Of a stretch of DNA of 64,000 bases, positions 26,163 through 47,500 are shown one piece after another. The notes beneath the pieces were generated by a model. It saw only the letters and a program-made list of their open reading frames with translations. It was not told the origin of the DNA and did no database searches. The position numbers and the translations under genes were made by a program. The stretch's first letter is position 1. The number at the start of each line of letters is the position of its first letter. This DNA comes from Lota lota. Its lineage: Eukaryota > Chordata > Actinopteri > Gadiformes > Lotidae. Where the stretch lies: positions 394,501 to 458,500 of the forward strand of contig JACYXH010000319.1 in NCBI GenBank assembly GCA_026745465.1, in the 5' to 3' direction.

Positions 26163-27819
26163 AGGGTGAATTGATATTCCTGTCTTGCTCTCAGGTCATG
26201 CTATGTTACAAAAAGAACATGGTCATTGACCCGAGCAGGAGAGTTGGCAGCCGGTAATGTTGTAGTGAGCAGTGTGGCACAGAGTTAAAGTTAAATTAAA
26301 GGACTGATAAGAGGTATAAGAAAGGTGCTAGAATATGTCCTTTGAAGAGAGGTACTTTCAGAGAGAAGTATTCAACATGTATGAATATATAGGCCAGATA
26401 ACACAGAAATAGCAGTCGGTGTTGTGGTTGTGGTCAGGTCAGAAAAAGCCCACGCGCTACATCCCTACATCACTGGTAAGGCAAATTAACCAAATCGAAT
26501 GTGAAGGTTTAACATGTGATAGTGACAACAATGAGAATTGTCATGTCGGCTCGACAGAGACTATTTATTTTAATTCTTCAAGCTAGAAAGAAACGAGATG
26601 TGTATGTTTACGGGCCAACTTGGTTGTTGATTTTGTTGCGCCATGCCAACCATTCCATTCGAATAGGACACTGTATTGGACAATAGCATCTCCGTGGTTA
26701 CCATTGCATACTGCTTCCCTTTCTTCACAGCAAAAGAATGGACATCCGTTTCCATGTGAACACATCTGTGTGTGTGTGAACGCATCTGTGTGTGTGTGAA
26801 TGCATCTCTGTGTGTGCTCACACTATGTTCAAAAGGGAGTAGAGATAGGCAGTTCTGTCTTTAACTGTGTGTCCACATGTTGTTTTCTAAAAATGTAAAA
26901 AATAATAATAATAATAATATTGGCTGCACACTTCCCCAGAAAAAGCATTTATATTGTTGATGATAAAGGCATGTGCTACTTGTTGAATCAGGGTGTTGGG
27001 TTGATGTTCTGTAGAGTAGTCAGAGAAGGAGTGTGTTCATGTCGGTGTGCCTATATTAAATATGCCAGTGAGCTGAAAGGGTCAGTTTGTGCATATATAA
27101 TGTGGTTGTACGGAACAGAACTTAGTGAGTGTTTTGTCATGTGCATTTCTATGAACCGGCGTCATTTAAACATGACAGATTTAAATGACTGGCCTACTGT
27201 TCGGACATTGTGTTTTTCAAGGTATCACTGAAATATGAATGGCTTCACCTCAAAGCACCCCATCAGTGTCACACTAACAAAGCCATGGGTTACGAATAAT
27301 GGTGCTAACCGTCCAATCCCTCGCTGTCACAATGAGACCACTAACCGTACAGTGTTCTGGACAAGAGTTTGGCTGTACCTCAAATACCTACTATTCACAT
27401 TTCTAGAATCAAAGCCTTAAACTGGTCACGCCAGACTGTTTCACAGCAGCCGACAAAAGATGAACAAAACAGTGGAAAGACACTTTCATGATGATGTTGT
27501 TGTTGTTGTTGTTGCAAAAATCAATAAATAAAAAAGAGCTGTGTGTCTAAATTGACTTGGCTGTTTATTCACCCTGTCATGACACCATACCCCCATCACT
27601 ATTTGAATCCTGAATCAAAACCATATGTAGGTCATTCACTTCCGTGACTGTAAAAAGGAATACATGTTTTCCCCCTCGGATTTTAAAGAGAGTGACACAC
27701 TCCGCTACAGTCATCCTTTATGGTTTATTTTAACGGGGAAATGTTTGGATCATTAAATTGGTTAGACTTGGAAATCTTAACTTTAAATGGGCTTGAATAG
27801 GCACATGGTACATTTTTAC

Positions 27820-27870
<51 letters not shown>

Positions 27871-28130
27871 TATTATTATATTATATTGCATATTAAACCT
27901 TTCCCTTTCCCTTCATTTGGCTATTAATGTCATTATCAAGGACGTATTTGATCAGTTTATCCAAAACTTCCAACAGAAAATTATGCTCTTGTCTTACTAG
28001 CATTGCAGTCAAATATTTGATCACAAGCTTAATTTTGGGAAATAAAAGTAAGAGTTGATGACATGCATTTAGGATTACTGTTGACAACAGATTCACCTGT
28101 GATGTTCCGTCTCGTCACATACTGAGAATC
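26163..28130. other. Intergenic region xkr7-cables2
   Basis: AT-rich sequence with an interrupted TGTGTGTG patch (26766-26818), (GTT)n near 27495-27513, and (AT)n at about 27821-27866. Open frames of 60-100 codons lack family similarity. Some of it may be longer xkr7 3'UTR. Confidence 0.6.
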
Positions 28131-28141
28131 CATTGTTCCCA

Positions 28142-28240
28142 GAGCACTGGTCTCACCCCCTGGTCCCACCCCCCGGTCCCACCCTCTGGTCCCACCCCTC
28201 TGGTCCCACCCCTCTGGTCCCACCCCCCGGTCCCACCCCC
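28142..28240. repeat. GGTCCCACC tandem repeat
   Basis: Imperfect repeats of about 16 bases based on CTGGTCCCACCCC, six or seven copies, upstream of cables2. They create a Gly/Trp/Asp-rich open frame on the minus strand that is not a gene. Confidence 0.9.
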
Positions 28241-28312
28241 TCTCGTTTTCGCCACAGGTCATCCAATGGACTACGATCACTCTGAATATTTTTTTATATA
28301 ATAGATCAAATA

Positions 28313-28395
28313 GATTTAGATATAATAGATTATATATATATAGATTATATATATAGATAATATAGATATAATAGATTTTTGAAATAATAATATAG
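28313..28395. repeat. TAGATTATATATA AT-rich repeat
   Basis: Irregular repeats of TAGATTATATATA and ATAGATATAATAGAT about 90 bases upstream of the cables2 start codon. Confidence 0.8.
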
Positions 28396-28479
28396 ACCAA
28401 TGGGCACGTTGGGGGCGCGGTCAATGTTAATAAACCGGTTAGTCGTTTCCCCACTTGAACCTCCACATTTCAAAGTAGA

Positions 28480-36151
<7,672 letters not shown>

Positions 36152-38146
36152 CCCTCTGTATCACGTTGGCGCTCAAGCAGTCTCATTTTCATCGCACTGT
36201 TGAATAATGACGCATTGAAACAAAAGTGTATTTCCATGGGTCGGCCTCGCCGCTAAAGGCTGAGTGAGGCCGACTGTGTGAAAGTGTAGCTGGGATTGGA
36301 ACACTGATCCAGCAAGGTTGGTGGCCTTTCCCCCCTGACATCCATTGTTGGTGCATCCATTTCCACCATACCCTGTGGTAGACGTCTTAAAAAAAGGAAA
36401 AAAAATATTTTGTGGTACTGTTTGTATCAAGGATGTCTCTTCATGAAGGATGTGATAATTTTGAAACAGTTGTTGGTGTTTGTTTCCTGGAATGTTTTTT
36501 CTTTTTTTGGTGGTGTATATCCAGCATTGAACTCTATGTTAGAGACATTCAAACAGCACATTGATGGTGCTTTATTTTTGGTTTTGGGACGTGTTCTTAT
36601 TTTATACTTCTTTGTATTAACTATTTATGCCATGTGCAAAAGGTACCATTTATAAATGTAATGTATTTGCTGTGGTGTTGAATGTCTCGATCATGTAACT
36701 GTTAATTAATGATCATTTGCACTTTAAGCGTCTCTATACAGGGCCGTATAGTGGCTGTAACTAGCTCATTCTGGTCAAGCTCCTACTCTGTGTTTCTATA
36801 AATACACTGTGAAACAGGTATGTCGTACAATGAACTGTGGTCAGAAAGTAACGTCTTAAGGTGATATAGAGGTGGTGTTGTCTTCTTACCAGTTGGTCAG
36901 CATGTTCCAGTGCAAATGGTGGCCTTTTTTCGTGGGAGTAGAGCTGTATATTTATTTTATGGTAGTTTTCTTTTTTACGAGAATACGTTTGTGCTCCACA
37001 ATGCAGTCAGAATTGACACTGTATTTTGTCTACCACACTGTTGATCAACATTCACTCTTATCCTACAACTATTTCAATCAAGCTTCAGTGGGCATATTGG
37101 TTTCAACATTCTGTAAATGTTACACTGTATTGTCAGTGGTCATCTCTTTTCGAACACTTTTCAGTTCTTATGACATGACATCAAGCTTTTAACATAACTT
37201 TAGAATGGTTAAATAGACAAAAGTAGTCTTGATGGAAGTAGCTAAACTATTGAACGTCAAGGTTAAAATGGTGGTTGATTTATTCCGAGCCTAAACCTTT
37301 TTTCATATGGGAATGAATGTATAAGCACAGAGACGTGTTTTTAAATGTACCAATACGCTGCCATGGTATTTGATGTATTTATTGCGCAACATCTGGCAGG
37401 ATTTAGCTGCACAACACATAACTATGAACAAAGTGCCTACAACAAACGTTTGCAGTGAAATGCTTCACCATCTCCTGACGAGCATCAAGTCGACTTCTCA
37501 GACACGCAGCTACTGAGTTTGAGGTATTCTAAGGGATCACCGTTGCTCGTCCAGACATGACAGCCCTTATATTTCACTTTAAGTAGTTTGATAACCGCCT
37601 GCACTGGTAGATGGGATTACATTTTGAATCCCTACTGCTTATTGTCAAAGAGCTGTTAAACATACCTTGATATAGCGTGTAACTGTTCAAAAAGTGTATG
37701 AATGTTTCATTATCAAATGTTGATTTTTCCAACACAAACTATTTAAAATATATATTTTCAGAAATGTGAAACACCACAAGAATGAGTTGTCTTTTAATTC
37801 AGTCAACAATTTAATGTTTATTATTGGATATACCGCTTTCCTTTTTGGATTATTCAGTTGTCAAAGGGTACCGATACTGTGCGCAAAGCTACTCTTATGG
37901 CTAGAAGAGCAACCAAATCTTTATTTTTAAATAGACCAGCATGCTAATGTCCATTTTGCTGTTAACATGTCTTCTTCCAGTAGACCGGTGGCTCAACTCC
38001 CAGCAGCCATGTTTCATCTTGCATTTCAGTGAGTTCATTTCACATGATGCTCTGTCTGAAACTACTCAGCCAACACACTGTTTGGCCACTGCCACAATTT
38101 GTATTCATGAGTATATGTTCTTTGTTCAGCAACACTTTTAAATAAA
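36152..38146 (+). other. cables2: cables2 3'UTR
   Basis: About 2 kb of AT-rich non-coding DNA between the cables2 and adrm1 stop codons. An AATAAA at 38141-38146 could end cables2. On the opposite strand a TTTATT at 37920-37925 could end adrm1, so the two transcripts may overlap. Confidence 0.5.
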
Positions 38147-38218
38147 CATTTACCATCGTCTTTTAATCCTAACGAAGTGGTAAAAAAGCAAATAAATAAA
38201 TCAAGCAATAACAAATTT

Positions 38219-41200
38219 CTAGTCTAGGCTCATGTCTTCATCGTCATCTTTCTTGTCTTTGGCGTCTTCGTGCGACTTGTTCTCCGTCTCCATGGCTTTG
38301 GCAAAAGCCTCCACATCTGAGGAAATCCCAGATAAGATACATGTGAGCAATTACCCGTACCGTCTTCGGTCATAAATGGATATGTGTGTAAGTTGATAGA
38401 CTTCAGGTCATGGAAAGGGCGCACCAACTTAGTTTAATCGTCTTTCTTTTCCATTTGAAAACCAAAGTGCCTTTTTATACGGCATTTTAGAAACAAAGAT
38501 CATCGCATTTGAACAGTTTGTTCCCTCCGCACCGTTTTCGAACAGTCCTGAAAATGACCCATGCGGTCACAAGGTAACTTCCAGTATGTGGACCGAACAC
38601 TAACCTCCTTTGTTGGCAGCATCGACAGCCTCCGCAGGCAAGCCAAACTGGTTCATGAGAGGCCCGAGCTGCCCCGACGCCAGGGCACTGCTGAACATGC
38701 TCATAGCCTGCAGAGAGGGCCGGGAGAACGGCGGGTTTGCGATCGGAAAGGGAGCCCTGCGTTTATTAGCTTTGTTTATTCAATGAAGTTGATTTGTCAC
38801 AACCTGAATCCACCTCGAATGTGTGCAGAGATGAAAACACGGGTTATTGTCTCTGGACACCATGATGGGAATGTGAGGTGAAACGTGTACCTGCTGAAAC
38901 TGTGGTGAGCTAATGGTGTGGTGGAGCTCCTCGCTGCTCTGTGGGAGAGACTCCCCGGACGGCAGGTAGGGCGTCAGCCTCTGCTGCACCTCTGCGTTGG
39001 CCAGGATGGGAGCCATGATCTCCGGTGTCAGGACACTGGCCAGGTCCACTGCAAGACACGTTACTTACAACTCCAGATGGACAAGTGCCATTTTCAACTG
39101 AACTCCCTTTCTGCACACGAAGAGCCACGGTTTTAAATCATTCTTTCACTCCAACTAACTGGACAGAATATAGTTGACGCCCATGCACAAAATCCAAAAA
39201 AAGATATATAATTTGAGTAACTACATCGAGCTGCGCTTTGTTACCCGCATGCTCTCAGTGCCTCTCCTCACCCCCTTGACCTCCAGCAGGTACGTTCATG
39301 GTGGCCAGGATGCTCTGCAGGTCACTCAGCTGGATGGGCTGCGTGGGGCTGGCCGCCCCCGCCGCGGCCAGGGCGGGACCGGCCGGGGTGGTGGGGCTGC
39401 CGTCCGTGGGGGAGGCGGCCGAGGCGGCCGACGGGGTGATGGGTGTGCTCGGCACCTGGGAGGAGCCTAGGCGAGTAGCGGCGGCAGCGGTGGAGGTAGG
39501 GGTGACCAGGGAGGATGGGCTGAGAGGGGAGAGGGCGTGGTCAGCGCATGGTCAACGGCCAGCCTTGACGATGTTCACAGTCCGTTACGGACGGCGGTCA
39601 GAGGAGCCGTCAGTCATCGTTTATAGGCTGAGGGTGTTGGGAGGGACAGTGGGTCTATGGTAGATACAGTACCTTGTGGAGGAGTTGCTGGCTGCAGAAG
39701 CACTGCTGCCCAAGAGGCTGGCCAGGCCCGGTCCGGCCAGCGCACCAAGACCACCTGCATGAATCGTTCAGAAAACGATGTTACCTTCCTGATGAAGTCA
39801 CCTTTAGAGGAGGACTAATCTGGGTTCTGATCCACGCATCCTGTTTACATGGGGATAGGGGTTATGTGTGCACGGTTTAGTCAGGTCGAAACGCACCGAG
39901 GCCCCCAAGTCCAGTCGGTCCAATGAGCTGCATGAGCTGGTTGTGGCTCATGTTCCCCAGGAGACTCTGCAGGCCGCCTTCCCCTTTAAATAAAGAGACA
40001 GCTTGTTGAACTACGAGCCTTTCTTTACGACAGTATAGAAGTACTCGGGAGTTAGGGATTGAACCCCCCTCCTCCCGCGGTCTTTACCTCCAAGGGCGGA
40101 CAGGTCGTGTCCTCCGCTGCCGCCGCTCCCCAGCGCCCCCGGCATGGGGGGGTTGTTGAGGTACTCGTTGACCTTGCGACAGTGCTCCTCGTCTTTATCG
40201 GACTTGGGCTCCTAACGTCAGGAAAACACAGGGAAATGTTGAGCCAATATTTGTTTAACTAATCCTATCGTGGGGCTCACTTATTAGTCTGGAATATGGT
40301 ATTTGTATCACAAATCATGGATTTATGTTCGTTTTTTCTTCATTTCATTCCGGTCAAATGATGACCAGATGAAAAATGAAAAACCAGTGCGCAATTTCTT
40401 ACTATTTAATTAATGATTATGTGTATTTTAAATAAATATTGTTTTCCTTCAAATTAGACATACTGTGACTGCATTGTGTCTTGTGGCATTAATAACCTCA
40501 CACATTTTAAATGCATGTGAGCTAATTAATCAACCATTTAACAGGATATCATGCACCGATGGCTATGATGCAACGGTCTCCTGTGTAAATATACTAACCA
40601 GAGTGTGTTCAAACAGACTGGGCCTAATTCTCAATTCACAGGCCTTGGAGAAGCACCAAAGGACACCAGGTGAAGCTATTATATAACATCATAGCCACCT
40701 GATCATTTAGACACACTCAATCTAAATCATGCCTATAGTAAAAACACCATTAGAGCCATCATGGCACAACAAGAAACATACAGGAGTAGCAAAATATGTT
40801 TCAGTGTATCTGCAATCCTTGTCAGTACTGTAGTTTAATATATTACGTATTATGTATTTTACTCACTACGTTTATAGTACATCTCATTAATCATTCAAAT
40901 GTCTTAGTGTTTGTGTTTGTAGGACTACTATGGGAGTATTTGTCAAGTAGACCATGGAGCCACATACCTGAATCCAGAAGAACAGTCTCTTGGATCCAGC
41001 TTTGAACTTCAACACATACACCCTTCCTGTAGTACACTGGTTCACCCGCTTGAACTCACAGTCATCAGGGAAGATGATGAGGTCCTACATAGAAACACAT
41101 GGGAGACGCTTAAAGAGTAATTGCTAACAGACAGAAACTGAGAAAAAGATGGGACACATTATTTGAGACAATACTTTTTCCACATACATCATCCACATTC

Positions 41201-41397
41201 CCAGTTGTCCGATCCTTCCAGCAGAAATGGATAAGGGAGTCGTCAGTCTGTTGGATGTAGACCTGGCCCTTTCGCTTATCAGGGGTCACCGTGCTGCCCT
41301 TCATGGTCATTTTACCAGCACGGAACTCCACCAGGTACTTGCTGGATGAGCCACGGGACCCAGACACCAGGCTGGGGAACAGGGCTCCAGAGGCCAT
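38219..41397 (-). CDS. adrm1: Proteasomal ubiquitin receptor ADRM1 (Rpn13)
   Basis: Subunit of the 19S proteasome that binds ubiquitin and recruits the deubiquitinase UCH37. Nine coding exons, 5' to 3': 41397-41188, 41084-40968, 40211-40088, 39983-39897, 39754-39673, 39519-39272, 39048-38891, 38707-38605, 38316-38219; 408 residues, against 407 in human. Residues 1 to about 130 form the Pru domain ([57 protein letters not shown]). A Gly/Ser/Ala-rich linker follows ([15 protein letters not shown]). The C-terminal DEUBAD domain includes [16 protein letters not shown] and [20 protein letters not shown], and the protein ends DDDEDMSLD. Start chosen as [10 protein letters not shown], eight bases after the acceptor at 41405. 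Convergent with cables2, tandem with osbpl2. Confidence 0.97.
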
Positions 41398-41874
41398 GGC
41401 TATCACTGGGGGGACATAGGAGACAAACAATGAGAGTTCAGGCATTTCACATGCCCCACGGCAAATGGGGGTGGGATGTTGACATGCATGATACAGGGAA
41501 GGGGATTTGTTTTACATAAAGGGCATTTTCTTGACACAGGCCTATGTATGTTCAATACACATTACAGTCACACGCTCATAAATGTAACAATAATATGGGA
41601 CAAAGATAGAAAATTGTATCAGTCTTAATTGTCTATAATATAGATATATAATAATAATTGTCTGTAACAGTTACACTTTCAAACAGCAAGAGCCATCAAA
41701 TGGGATGAGCAGCCGCACATTGCTTTGATGACAGTGCATCATGTAGCTTAGCTAACGTTTGCGGTTACATTCATTCTAATTCTATATATCTTTTGCATAC
41801 ACATATAAAACAGAAGTATAGCATTCAACATATTTTATTCAGCATATGGCAACATTTATTTGAAAGCGTTATAC

Positions 41875-42065
41875 TTACATGTATTGCAGTAATGTCAGCT
41901 GCAGCGAAATGGTCAACCCAGGCAAATAAAGCAACTACGATTGGCTCACTGTTACTACTGCTTCATTGTGATTGGTCAACACACACGTCACTTTCGGAAT
42001 GGTGCGTGTTCGGTAGAGAGCGCACCCAACATATCTCGCGTTCGTCAGACAACTGCAACTTCGAT
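41875..42065 (-). promoter_or_regulatory. adrm1: adrm1 promoter and non-coding first exon
   Basis: On the minus strand ATACAT|gtaagt (near 41875-41880) is a donor that would join to the start-codon exon at 41404. Upstream are two inverted CCAAT boxes (GATTGG near 41940 and 41970) and a CRE-like CACGTCAC, a typical housekeeping promoter. Confidence 0.5.
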
Positions 42066-42121
42066 TATTTCTAGTAATGTTATTTTACATATTTCTTATA
42101 TAATATTTTTGTTTTAATTTG

Positions 42122-42140
42122 TTGGGGGGGGGGGGGGGGG
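42122..42140. repeat. Poly-G tract
   Basis: About 18 consecutive G upstream of adrm1. Confidence 0.9.
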
Positions 42141-43789
42141 TATTTCTTAATAGGCGAAATAACTATAATACAAATAATCTGAAAAGGAATTGTCAAAGAA
42201 AAGGATGAACATCACAGATCAAACCATCAATCATTCCAAATAGTTCACCATTTATTACTAATGCTTGTGGTCGCATAAGGTCTAGAACAGTAGTGGTAGG
42301 TATACATTTAGTACTATGCTTGGTTTTGAGTATTCATTGTGTTGTAAAAGCAAGCTATACATTGTAAACAGAATCAAAATCAATTGCGTTAGCGTTAGGG
42401 TCTCATGTGCAGTTGAATGTAGAATTAGTGCTTGGAACCCACTACGGACTACAAATAGGCAACTATTATTGAAGTATCATGTCAACAATCATTTCAACAG
42501 GTGCACTCCTTGTACACGCACATTGGACACTACTATATTAAGGGGGATGTTAGCTCATTTTCACATTTCTGAAGGTGAAACAGAATACATTGCATTTTTG
42601 CATAGGTAGATAGTATCTAATGTCTGCCACCTAACATTGTGAACAATGGCAAAGCTTATTGTATTGGTTGTTGGAAAACAGATCAATGATGCCAACGGAA
42701 ATTCAGTAAAACTGAGAGGTCATTTAGAAAGTTTGATTGTGCCTTGGAAAAAATAAAGATTTTACAGTGCTGCACGGTCTACATGTAAAAACAAACACCT
42801 AAAATAAAACTCATGTCAATTATACACACAATTTCAACAGTATTTCTCTTTATATCCTACTGGTATCGGACTGGCAAAATCGATACGCTTCGAACTGTCA
42901 TTATTTTGTCGAACAATGTCACACATTCTTGTACAGCTGATGGTTCAGTGCAAACCATCTTTTGAGTTATATGGCTTTGAGTTGTGTAAGAAACCGTCTT
43001 GGTTAGCATGCATTCAACACATGTTACAGATGACAATACGTCTTCATAACATTGTAAGCAGCTTTAGTATCTAGTTTCTCTAGTCATAGAACATAATCAC
43101 ACGTGAAAGATAGAGGGATGGTTTAGTGCACTGCCAACTAAAAGGGATCATCCATTTTTATAGCTATATTATAAAAAAAGTACCAGCCACATGTAAATGG
43201 CAACTGATATTTGCATGTACCTCACCAGTAATGTGTGCCATATCTACATGATGGGAGTGAGGTCAAAGAACCACCTGTTTCCAGTACAGCCAATACACAT
43301 CACACAACGACTTCCCAAATCCCTAAGTGGATATAGATCTGTGAGATGGGTAGCACAAGGACTCTACAGAATCCTAGGGTTAGGGTTAGGGTTAGGGTTA
43401 ACCCTAGCCTTAACCCTAACCCTAACCCCTAAGTGGATATAGATCTGTGAGATGGGTAGCACAAGGACTCTACAGAATCCTAGTCAGGGCACATAGCGAT
43501 GGCTGACGTTAAGTCAACTAAGTAAACTCTAAAATAGTTGCCGTGTGTCACTTCATGTAGAAGTAGAACTGCACATGTAAGACTTCTGCCTGACATTATC
43601 TGAGCTTTTCTCACTTCCTATTTGAACACCTTCTAACAGAGAGAAAAAAGGAACAAGAAATTAACAATATTGGCAGTAAAAGTGAACGTTTCCACATCAC
43701 AGAGGTTTGAATATTTGATGAGAGATAAAAATCACTTCTATCAGGTAGGAGCAGGAGAATGCCAGAGGATGAGTCAGGTGCCGCTTATG
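42141..43789 (-). other. osbpl2 3'UTR and intergenic DNA
   Basis: AT-rich sequence between the osbpl2 stop codon and the adrm1 promoter. It contains the telomere-like block and 57-bp duplication described separately. Open frames are short and unrecognised. Confidence 0.5.
43321..43483. repeat. 57-bp direct repeat flanking telomeric inverted repeat
   Basis: 43321-43377 and 43427-43483 are identical over 57 bases (CCCTAAGTGG to AATCCTAG). Between them 43378-43426 reads (GGTTAG)n and then switches to (CCCTAA)n: four TTAGGG-type units head to head with four imperfect CCCTAA units. Each flank starts with CCCTAA and ends in CCTAG, so telomeric phase continues into the flanks. Confidence 0.97.
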
Positions 43790-44478
43790 TCAATAAATGT
43801 TGGGACTTTCCACAAAGTTGCGCTCAAAGTATCCACCGGTGTAAAGCCAATCCTCAGCTCCCGTATGAGGGTTTGTTTTCATCTGAAACCACCTGAATGG
43901 AAACAAAATGAAACTGAATTAGGCATGATTATGCACACCATTGTGGCGAACTGTGAATATTGGTGAAGCTTTATTAATATCCAACTCGAATACTACTAAA
44001 TCAGGAGACGGCTACATAACTACCATGGCAATGCCAGAATATTGTTTGATTGCTGTTTATCTTGTATAGCAGGTTTATTTCCTGATGTTCTTTAAGTAGA
44101 AACGTCTAATTTGCACAAGATGCATATCAAGCTACTAGTAGAAAACCCAGCTATTAGAACTGCATTTTGCTGCCCCCTCCGGAGTTCCATGCTAGTCCAC
44201 AGACAACACTCCTTATAGGGAATGGAACGTGTTCCTCTGGAGAACACAGACCTGGTGCACCACTCCTCTTCGTTTTTGGAGCGCTCCTTGCGGGCTGCTC
44301 TCTGTTTCTCTTCAAGCCGCTCTTTTTCAGTCATTGCTCCATCTGAGAGACAGAAAAATGAACACTGAAATATTAAAACATAGACTGAACCTGAGCATGC
44401 ACAACCACTGAACATGGTTGTGCATGCATTACGATGTCGTTGGAACTGTACTGAGAATATAGGTCAGACTGACACACG

Positions 44479-44509
<31 letters not shown>

Positions 44510-47500
44510 TACCCAAGTCTCCGTCCTCCATTGCCTTAAGGTCTGGCCGCAGACGGCAGTCTGTTGGGGCTAGCAGCTCTTCCATGCCTGGCTCCATCTC
44601 ATTCAGTGTCAGGGCAAAGCTGGTGAAGTTGTACATCTACACAGGAAGAAATGAATGTTTGTATTTTGAGTCTAGGAGGATAGACACATGTCATATGAAC
44701 AGTTTTGAATGGGCTGAGGCTATACCAGTTATGACCCTTACTATCCACCATACCACTGAAAGAACCACCAAGTAAACAAGGGACAGAAGCTATAAAAGCT
44801 CTGAAGCTGCAGAAGTCAGCTGATGGACAGCTGAAAGACTTCACCATTTGTGCCACAAGGAAGTAAAAAACACCCATCCAAAGTGATCAGTAATCAGAAC
44901 TGGGCAATATATGGGGAAAAACAGAATGTTGCCTGACATTTGAAGTCACGTCATGTAACTAAATAACTAATACACTACACAGCAACTACTACATTTGATC
45001 TATGCTGCTTGTATGCAGAGGAAAGGTAACGGATATGTGGTTTGGGGCATGTAGTTTGATAATACAAATAAAATGTTACTTAAAACATTTCCCTTTCATA
45101 GTATCTTTGCATTTCACCTGTTCCGAATGTGGTGGTCGCGGTTTAATCTTCCACAGTAAGGCACTTCCCGGAATCACAGTCACAGTTTCTTGAACATCCG
45201 GCATATCGTCAGCCTCGTCCCCTTCTGCACAGGTCTCCTACACGGGCCACAGGTATAGAACACCCAGCAGTCAGACCAATACAGAGCAGCACTCACCTGC
45301 TCCTACTAAAGAAAACGTGTGATGAAAAACTAAACGTTGCCAAGGACTCAAGTCTCAATCAACAATGCAATGGCCAATGCCAGGCATTGTGAATTGGCTG
45401 CGGGCAATGAAACAATTGTGCATTACACTCAGGAACAAGGACTAGGAAGAAGACAACAGCAGTAGCACACTACATACCATAACATATCAAATGTGCTTTG
45501 ACCTTACCTTCCACTAACGCCACTGCACGGAATCGTGAAAGAAAAAGATAACGTTTGAGAAATGTGGATTGTTAATTTAGTCTTTGTTTTAGAGCGTGCT
45601 GCAAAACACAATATGTAGAAACCTGATTGAACAGTTTAGCCCTGAGGTTGGGTAAAATGTGTGCATTTCCATCAGCTGAGTTTAAATGGGCTATGAAGGA
45701 CAGCTTCTCTCACCTGCTTCTGCTTTTTGGAAATGCCCCCGGCCTTCTTCTCTGCCTTCTTGTTGGCGTCGTAGACCTTGGGGTCCACGCTGTACATGCA
45801 CTCTGTCCACTTCCCGTAGATCACACGGTGCTTCTTCTTACTAAAAACTCAACAGCAAGGTCATGAAGACATTAGCTCACAACTAAACTAATACAGCTGT
45901 ATACGTTGCATGGGCCAATAACTAGTGCTATGCTCTCACCTCTTGTCTTGGATATAGCCTTCGACTTTATGCAGCTCTTTACCAAACATGCCACATGGTC
46001 TAAAGTTCAGGATGCACTTGTCTCCCGTACTGATAAATCAGATGCAAAACAAGCAATCAAATAAACTGTTGCTGCTCCAAATACAATATGGCATTTTATT
46101 GGAACATACCTGTGGTTGACTATCTCTACTGTTCCGTATTGCTCAATCCAGAGCTTTCCTAAGATGATGTTATGCACACAACACATAGGGTTTGTCCACG
46201 TGTACGCCTCCTTATGCCTGGAAGAGGTTCACACAAGAGACCCATTGCTCAGCTAAACAGTGACTCATGTGTAAAAAGACAACAATCAGGGAAAGAAGAT
46301 GTTGATTGTTTTGCGTTTTATGCTCAAATATAGGCTCACTTCAACAACTCCAGTGTCATGGTGCCTTTGGGCTCAGCCTCGACGCTCTTGCCCCAGAATT
46401 TGAGCTTGGGATAGATGGTGCCGTGGAACTCAAATTCCTGCTTCAAAGACTCGGCATGGAAGGCACTGATAGGCGGGTGGTGGCTTACTTGCTCTGAGAT
46501 CAATCTATAACCGTCTTCCTCTCTGGAAAGCCCAACAACATATTGTTCAAATGAATAATATTGCAGTGAGAAATGAATTGATAATACATCTTATCAATTT
46601 GTTATGTATTTATTGTATCTTGCATGCACCCACATTTATAATTCAAGTATTTTGGTCTTTAAATACCTTGTTAGTTCAAATGTCTCCCCCAATAAAGGAT
46701 TAAAAGGCTTTCCAGTTCTTTCCCATTGAGAAGCCACAGCAGACACTGCAAACGCTGCAACCACCTGTCACGGAAAAAAGGACAAATCTTGAAGTCACAC
46801 TAACTTGAAGTATATAACCCACCTAGGATCGATTTATATAGTGGGAGGTTATTATTATTATTCTTAATAAATAATCACTTAAAAAACACTATGAGCAGTG
46901 ATATTTTGTCAAAATCAGGAGTCTGTGATTGTGGGTTATGTTTACCTGCATGCGGTCTATGGAGTCCGACAAGCTGCAGGCTTTGTGAATGAGATGAGTG
47001 TGTTCCATGTACTCAGAGATCCTCTGCAGAAAGCTCAGGGGCTCGTTGAACATCACCGGCATTGCTATTTTAGAAAGCTCCTGAAGCACCACAAAAACAA
47101 ACAGAGAATTACATGCTTGGGTTGCAAACTGAGAACTAGGTTGGAGCAATATAGAGAAACCTCTATAGGCTATATAAAGAATAAACAATTTCTTAATAAT
47201 GGACTAAGTACAAATTTATGTAGCACAAACTGTCTTTAGGTATTCCACAGTAGTGTCATTATAATAATAATAACAACAGGTATCCACAGATACTCTGTGA
47301 ATACCTAATCATTTATTGAGCAGTAAATAAATTCAATACGCAAGAAATTGCCAACAACATCCTCAGTGGCACCTTAAATAGTGGAAGAGCGAGTCTCTAC
47401 AGTTCACTACAAAAAGAAAAGGGGAACAAGCATGAAAAGAGAAGTGACTCACCATTCCAATGCATTTCTTTAATATACTCCACATATTTAAATTGTTTCT

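Noticed and set aside
26920..27231. 103-codon plus-strand frame
   Set aside because: No family features, weak composition, and located in likely xkr7 3' flank.
43378..43426. True chromosome end or assembly end at the telomere motif
   Set aside because: Unique sequence and intact genes continue on both sides and the repeats face each other.
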